A stretch of DNA of 10,062 bases from Bacteroidales bacterium (GTDB lineage: Bacteria > Bacteroidota > Bacteroidia > Bacteroidales > NBLH01): contig JAKIUH010000134.1 of assembly GCA_021647685.1 (NCBI GenBank), positions 1-10,062 of the forward strand, read 5' to 3'. Position 1 is the first letter of the stretch. Every line of letters starts with the position of its first letter. This document shows positions 6,718-10,062 of this stretch, one piece after another. The position numbers and the translations under genes were made by a program. The notes beneath the pieces are model-generated. The model had not been told where the DNA came from and did no database searches. It saw only the letters and a program-made list of their open reading frames with translations.

Positions 6718-9465
6718 ATGAAGAATTCTTTAAAAAGTTTATTACTGATTGCACTTTTTATTTTTTCAAGTGCATACAGTTATGCTCAAACTGGAATTTC
6801 CGGCACGATTAAAGATGCTGAGTTTAATTCCCCGCTTCCGGGTGCCGCTATCATGATAAAGGGCACATCAACAGGTACAATTTCAGATGTAAACGGTGAT
6901 TTTGAGTTACCAACACAAGCAGGTACTTTTGATATTGTTATTTCATTTTTAGGATATGAAAGCAAAACAATGTCTGTAACTGTTACACAAGGTAAAATGA
7001 CCCGCTTAGGAGAAATTGTATTAAAAGCAGAAACACAAGGAATTAATGAAATTTATGTTGTGGCAGATCGTGCAAAGGAACGTGAAACACCGGTTGCTAT
7101 CTCAAACATTGAGAAAAAGCAAATTGAACAACAATTGGGTTCAAGAGACATTCCTTTGATTATGAACTCTACCCCCAGTGTTTATTCTACAGCACAAGGT
7201 GGTGGTGCAGGAGATGCACGTATTAATGTTCGTGGTTTTAACCAGCGTAATGTAGCCATAATGATTAATGGTGTACCGGTAAATGATATGGAAAACGGCT
7301 GGGTTTACTGGTCAAACTGGGACGGTATTTCAGATGCTACATCGTCAATTCAGATGCAGCGTGGTTTAAGTGCTGTTAACCTTGCTACGCCTTCAATTGG
7401 TGGTACTATGAACATAATTACAAGTCCGGCAGAGAAAAAAGCAGGTGGTTCTGCAAAATTTGAATATGGTTCGGGTACTTTCCTTAAAGCTACTGTATCA
7501 GGAAATACAGGAATGATTAATGATAAATTTGCTTTAAGTGCAGCGATTGTACGTAAAACCGGTGTAGGTATTATTGATGCTACTTGGACTGATGCATGGG
7601 CTTATTATTTAGGATCAACCTTTAAAATTAACAAAAAGAATAAATTAGAACTTTTTGTTATGGGTGCTCCTCAACGTCATGGACAAAACTTGTATAAGCA
7701 AAATGCCGCAGCTTATAGTCACGAATATGCTCAAAACGAGTTGGGTTATACTCAATTAGGACTTGATGCATATCCAGAAGCTGATGCAGACAGACAATAC
7801 CCCGGATATGGTGATGCAAAAGCAGGACGCTATTATAATGAAAACTGGAATATTGTTAGCAGTAGTTATACCGGACAACAATGGTGGAATGGAAAAGCTA
7901 AAGATCGTCATAGCAGTGACTTTATTAATGAGAGAGAAAACTATTATCACAAGCCTTTAATTAACCTGAACTGGTATTCCCATTTTACTGATAAAATCAG
8001 CTTATATACGGTAGCATATTATTCTGGTGGTAAAGGTGGAGGTAGTGGTACTTATGGTAGTTTGCGTTGGAATTATAACGAAGGAATTGTTAGCCCGTCA
8101 CGTTTTGTTATGTGGGATGCTACTATTGCAAATAATCAAGCAAGCTCAAATGGTTCCTTAGGTATTTTACGTAATAGCGTAAATGAGCAATGGACAGTTG
8201 GAGCATTGTCTAAATTGAAAATTTTAGTTAATGAGAATTTTAAAGCTTCAGTTGGTCTTGATTGGAGAACTGCCGAAATTGATCACTTCCGTGAAATTCG
8301 TGATTTGTTAGGTGGTTCTTATTATTTTTGGGATGGTAATGATTTTGATAGCCCAAGCGATTATCAAAAAGGCTTAGGAGATAAATTTAATTATTATTTT
8401 ACCAACACTGTAGATTGGTTTGGATATTATTTGCAAGGTGAATATACCAATGAGAAAATTACTGCTTATGCTACATTTGGTCATTCATTTATTAAATATA
8501 CCTATACTAACCATTTTGTAGACGATGGAACAGGTAATGAGTTATTCTCACAAACTGATTATTTGCCCGGTTATCAAATTAAAGGTGGTTTAAGTTATCG
8601 CCCTACCAGTGGGTTGAGTTTCTTTGGTAACTATGGATATATTTCAAAAGCTCCTATTTTTGATAATATTATTAATGATAGAACAGGAACGGTTGCAGCA
8701 GAAGTGAAAAATGAAAAATTCAATGCATTTGAATTTGGAGCAATTTATGCTACTCCTGATAAAAGGGTTGATGTTAAAGCAAACTATTACTATACAGAGT
8801 GGAAAGATAGAGCCAGAAGTATAGGAATTACTAATGAAGATGGAACAGAAGGATATGTGTTTGTAAACGGAATGAATCAACTACACACAGGTTTTGAATT
8901 AGAAGCAAATTATCATCCATTTAATTTTATGGCTGTGGGTGTAATGGGTTCGTTTGGTAATTGGGAACACACAAATGATGTAAGTGGTGTTTATTATACA
9001 TATGATAATGTAGGGCAACCCCCAACAGAGGAGTCTTATAACTATTATGTAGATGGATTGAAAATTGGTGATGCTCCTCAAACACAAGTTGGTGCTATGT
9101 TAACAGTTTATCCTGTTAAAGATTTTCGTTTACAACTTGATTACAGACATTATAAGAAATTTTATGCTGATTGGGATCCATTTTCAAGAACTGATCCGAA
9201 TGATAGAACTCAGGTATGGAGAACTCCAGCATATAGCTTAGTTGATTTCCATTTCTCTTACAAATTCCCAATCAAATCAGATAAATGGGGTATGACATTA
9301 TCTGGTCATGTATTTAATTTGTTAGACGAAATGTATGTTCAGGATGCAAGAGACGAAAGTAGATATAATGCAGTTGCCGGTGCTCCTGCGCATAGCGCAA
9401 TGCGCGCAGAAGTTTATTTAGGATTGCCAAGAACCTTTAACTTTGGTTTGAAAGTAACTTTCTAA
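6718..9465 (+). CDS. TonB-dependent outer-membrane receptor with carboxypeptidase-regulatory-like domain
   Basis: This 915-residue outer-membrane active transporter is powered by TonB-ExbB-ExbD. A signal peptide (residues 1-23, cleavage probably after SYA) is followed by a carboxypeptidase-D regulatory-like domain (about 26-104; ISGTIKDAEFNSPLPGAAI, then GTISDVNGDFEL). The plug domain is at about 115-240, with INVRGFNQRNVAIMINGVPV and MQRGLSAVNLATPSIGGTMNIIT. The rest is a 22-stranded-type barrel rich in Tyr/Trp/Asn-Gly strands and ending in an aromatic strand, GLKVTF. The plug motif is of the ordinary receptor type and not the SusC signature, and no susD-like gene follows, so a polysaccharide utilisation locus is unlikely. 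The cargo (iron chelate, cobalamin, peptide or other) cannot be told from sequence. It has its own candidate promoter and a strong terminator, so it is probably monocistronic. Confidence 0.94.
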   Translation: MKNSLKSLLLIALFIFSSAYSYAQTGISGTIKDAEFNSPLPGAAIMIKGTSTGTISDVNGDFELPTQAGTFDIVISFLGYESKTMSVTVTQGKMTRLGEIVLKAETQGINEIYVVADRAKERETPVAISNIEKKQIEQQLGSRDIPLIMNSTPSVYSTAQGGGAGDARINVRGFNQRNVAIMINGVPVNDMENGWVYWSNWDGISDATSSIQMQRGLSAVNLATPSIGGTMNIITSPAEKKAGGSAKFEYGSGTFLKATVSGNTGMINDKFALSAAIVRKTGVGIIDATWTDAWAYYLGSTFKINKKNKLELFVMGAPQRHGQNLYKQNAAAYSHEYAQNELGYTQLGLDAYPEADADRQYPGYGDAKAGRYYNENWNIVSSSYTGQQWWNGKAKDRHSSDFINERENYYHKPLINLNWYSHFTDKISLYTVAYYSGGKGGGSGTYGSLRWNYNEGIVSPSRFVMWDATIANNQASSNGSLGILRNSVNEQWTVGALSKLKILVNENFKASVGLDWRTAEIDHFREIRDLLGGSYYFWDGNDFDSPSDYQKGLGDKFNYYFTNTVDWFGYYLQGEYTNEKITAYATFGHSFIKYTYTNHFVDDGTGNELFSQTDYLPGYQIKGGLSYRPTSGLSFFGNYGYISKAPIFDNIINDRTGTVAAEVKNEKFNAFEFGAIYATPDKRVDVKANYYYTEWKDRARSIGITNEDGTEGYVFVNGMNQLHTGFELEANYHPFNFMAVGVMGSFGNWEHTNDVSGVYYTYDNVGQPPTEESYNYYVDGLKIGDAPQTQVGAMLTVYPVKDFRLQLDYRHYKKFYADWDPFSRTDPNDRTQVWRTPAYSLVDFHFSYKFPIKSDKWGMTLSGHVFNLLDEMYVQDARDESRYNAVAGAPAHSAMRAEVYLGLPRTFNFGLKVTF

Positions 9466-9481
9466 TATTTATTACAATTTT

Positions 9482-9514
9482 ATAAAAAAGGGAAGCATAG
9501 CTTCCCTTTTTTAT
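9482..9514. terminator. Strong rho-independent terminator after the receptor gene
   Basis: Arms at 9482-9496 and 9500-9514 are fully complementary over 15 bp around the loop ATA (9497-9499). The GC-rich core GGGAAGC / GCTTCCC is flanked by A6 (9484-9489) and T6 (9507-9512). This is a textbook intrinsic terminator, 17 bp after the receptor stop. Because the A- and T-runs are symmetrical it could also stop transcription arriving from the right. Confidence 0.92.
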
Positions 9515-9549
9515 TTAACTTTATACACTTAAAATAAGCTGCATATAGT

Positions 9550-9999
9550 ATGAATATCTTAAAAACAGTCAAAACATTACGCATTATATTATTTTCTTTT
9601 CTAGTGTTAGAACTGTTTTTTGCTTTTGTTATTTGGGTGGTTATCGCTTCGGGCTCTATGCATATAACTTTTGATAAAATGCAAAAAGGTATTTTTTTGT
9701 TAATTTTACTCATAATTTCCATAATGAGTTATTATAGAGCTAATGCTATTTTTAATAAGTTAATAATAAAAATCAGAAGCTATGCTGATCGTAATAAACA
9801 AATAAGAGAATATCGAAATGCGACAATTATAAAAATGTTAATTTTACACATAATTCCATTCATGTTTTTCTTTATTTCCATGTTTACCGGATTTTATTTA
9901 CTTTTAGTATTAGGAATTATCTTATTATTTACTTTTTTTAAAATATTATATCCAAACACTGATAAAATATTGAAAAACCTGAACATCAATAAAGATTAA
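9550..9999 (+). CDS. Small four-helix membrane protein of unknown function
   Basis: This 149-residue protein is one I do not recognise. It has four predicted transmembrane helices at about 12-33, 47-62, 93-113 and 115-134. A highly basic loop (63-95, with many Lys/Arg such as KLIIKIRSYADRNKQIREYR) is probably cytoplasmic by the positive-inside rule. The C-terminus is also Lys-rich (KILKNLNINKD). No signal peptide, metal motif or catalytic pattern is visible. The start ATG follows the terminator by 35 bp, so it must have its own promoter; no clear TAnnTTTG match was found in that gap. Composition and AT-rich codon use resemble the neighbours, and the open frame with alternating hydrophobic helices supports a real gene. 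It may be an ordinary lineage-specific membrane protein. Confidence 0.75.
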   Translation: MNILKTVKTLRIILFSFLVLELFFAFVIWVVIASGSMHITFDKMQKGIFLLILLIISIMSYYRANAIFNKLIIKIRSYADRNKQIREYRNATIIKMLILHIIPFMFFFISMFTGFYLLLVLGIILLFTFFKILYPNTDKILKNLNINKD

Positions 10000-10031
10000 A
10001 ACCCCGACAATAAACTAAAAATGCTACTAAA

Positions 10032-10062
10032 ATGAATGTAAAATCCAATTTTAAAATACTAA
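10032..10062 (+). CDS. Possible start of a further gene at the window edge
   Basis: An ATG at 10032 opens a frame reading MNVKSNFKIL that is still open when the window ends (10 codons). It begins 32 bp after the stop of the membrane protein gene, a spacing that would fit an operon. Ten codons prove nothing, and no product can be named. The rest of 10000-10031 holds no recognisable element. Confidence 0.28.
   Translation, partial: MNVKSNFKIL

Overview
The window looks like chromosomal DNA of a Bacteroidota (Bacteroidetes) bacterium. The sequence is AT-rich. Its proteins include a carboxypeptidase-regulatory-like domain fused to a TonB-dependent receptor, an efflux adaptor of the Bacteroidetes type with an N-terminal coiled coil, and a Bacteroidetes-type Kdo transferase. 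Upstream regions carry matches to the Bacteroidetes promoter pattern (TTTG near -33, TAnnTTTG near -7), and I see no convincing Shine-Dalgarno sites. Every intact gene whose stop lies in the window ends in TAA. Order and genus cannot be fixed from this sequence.

Minus-strand half (1-3630): a four-gene tripartite efflux operon read right to left. It runs TetR-type regulator, TolC-like outer-membrane channel, lipoprotein periplasmic adaptor, then the 5' end of an RND inner-membrane pump that leaves the window at base 1. Gaps are 33, 46 and 73 bp. The last gap holds a perfect 17-bp hairpin overlapping the adaptor stop codon. The regulator gene is preceded by nested GAAAAC/GGAAAC inverted repeats that are good operator candidates.

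Plus-strand half (3797 to the end): riboflavin synthase (ribE), then a metallo-beta-lactamase-fold hydrolase that is interrupted by one in-frame TAG but otherwise open, then waaA (Kdo transferase of lipid A assembly), then a 915-residue TonB-dependent receptor closed by a strong terminator, then a small four-helix membrane protein of unknown function, and possibly the first codons of another gene at the edge.

The functional themes are cell-envelope work (efflux, LPS core, outer-membrane uptake) and riboflavin synthesis. I do not see an undescribed multi-gene system. The most notable items are the amber-interrupted hydrolase and several perfect inverted repeats in intergenic DNA. No rRNA, tRNA, CRISPR array, insertion sequence or phage gene was recognised, and no stretch over 300 bases lacks a gene.
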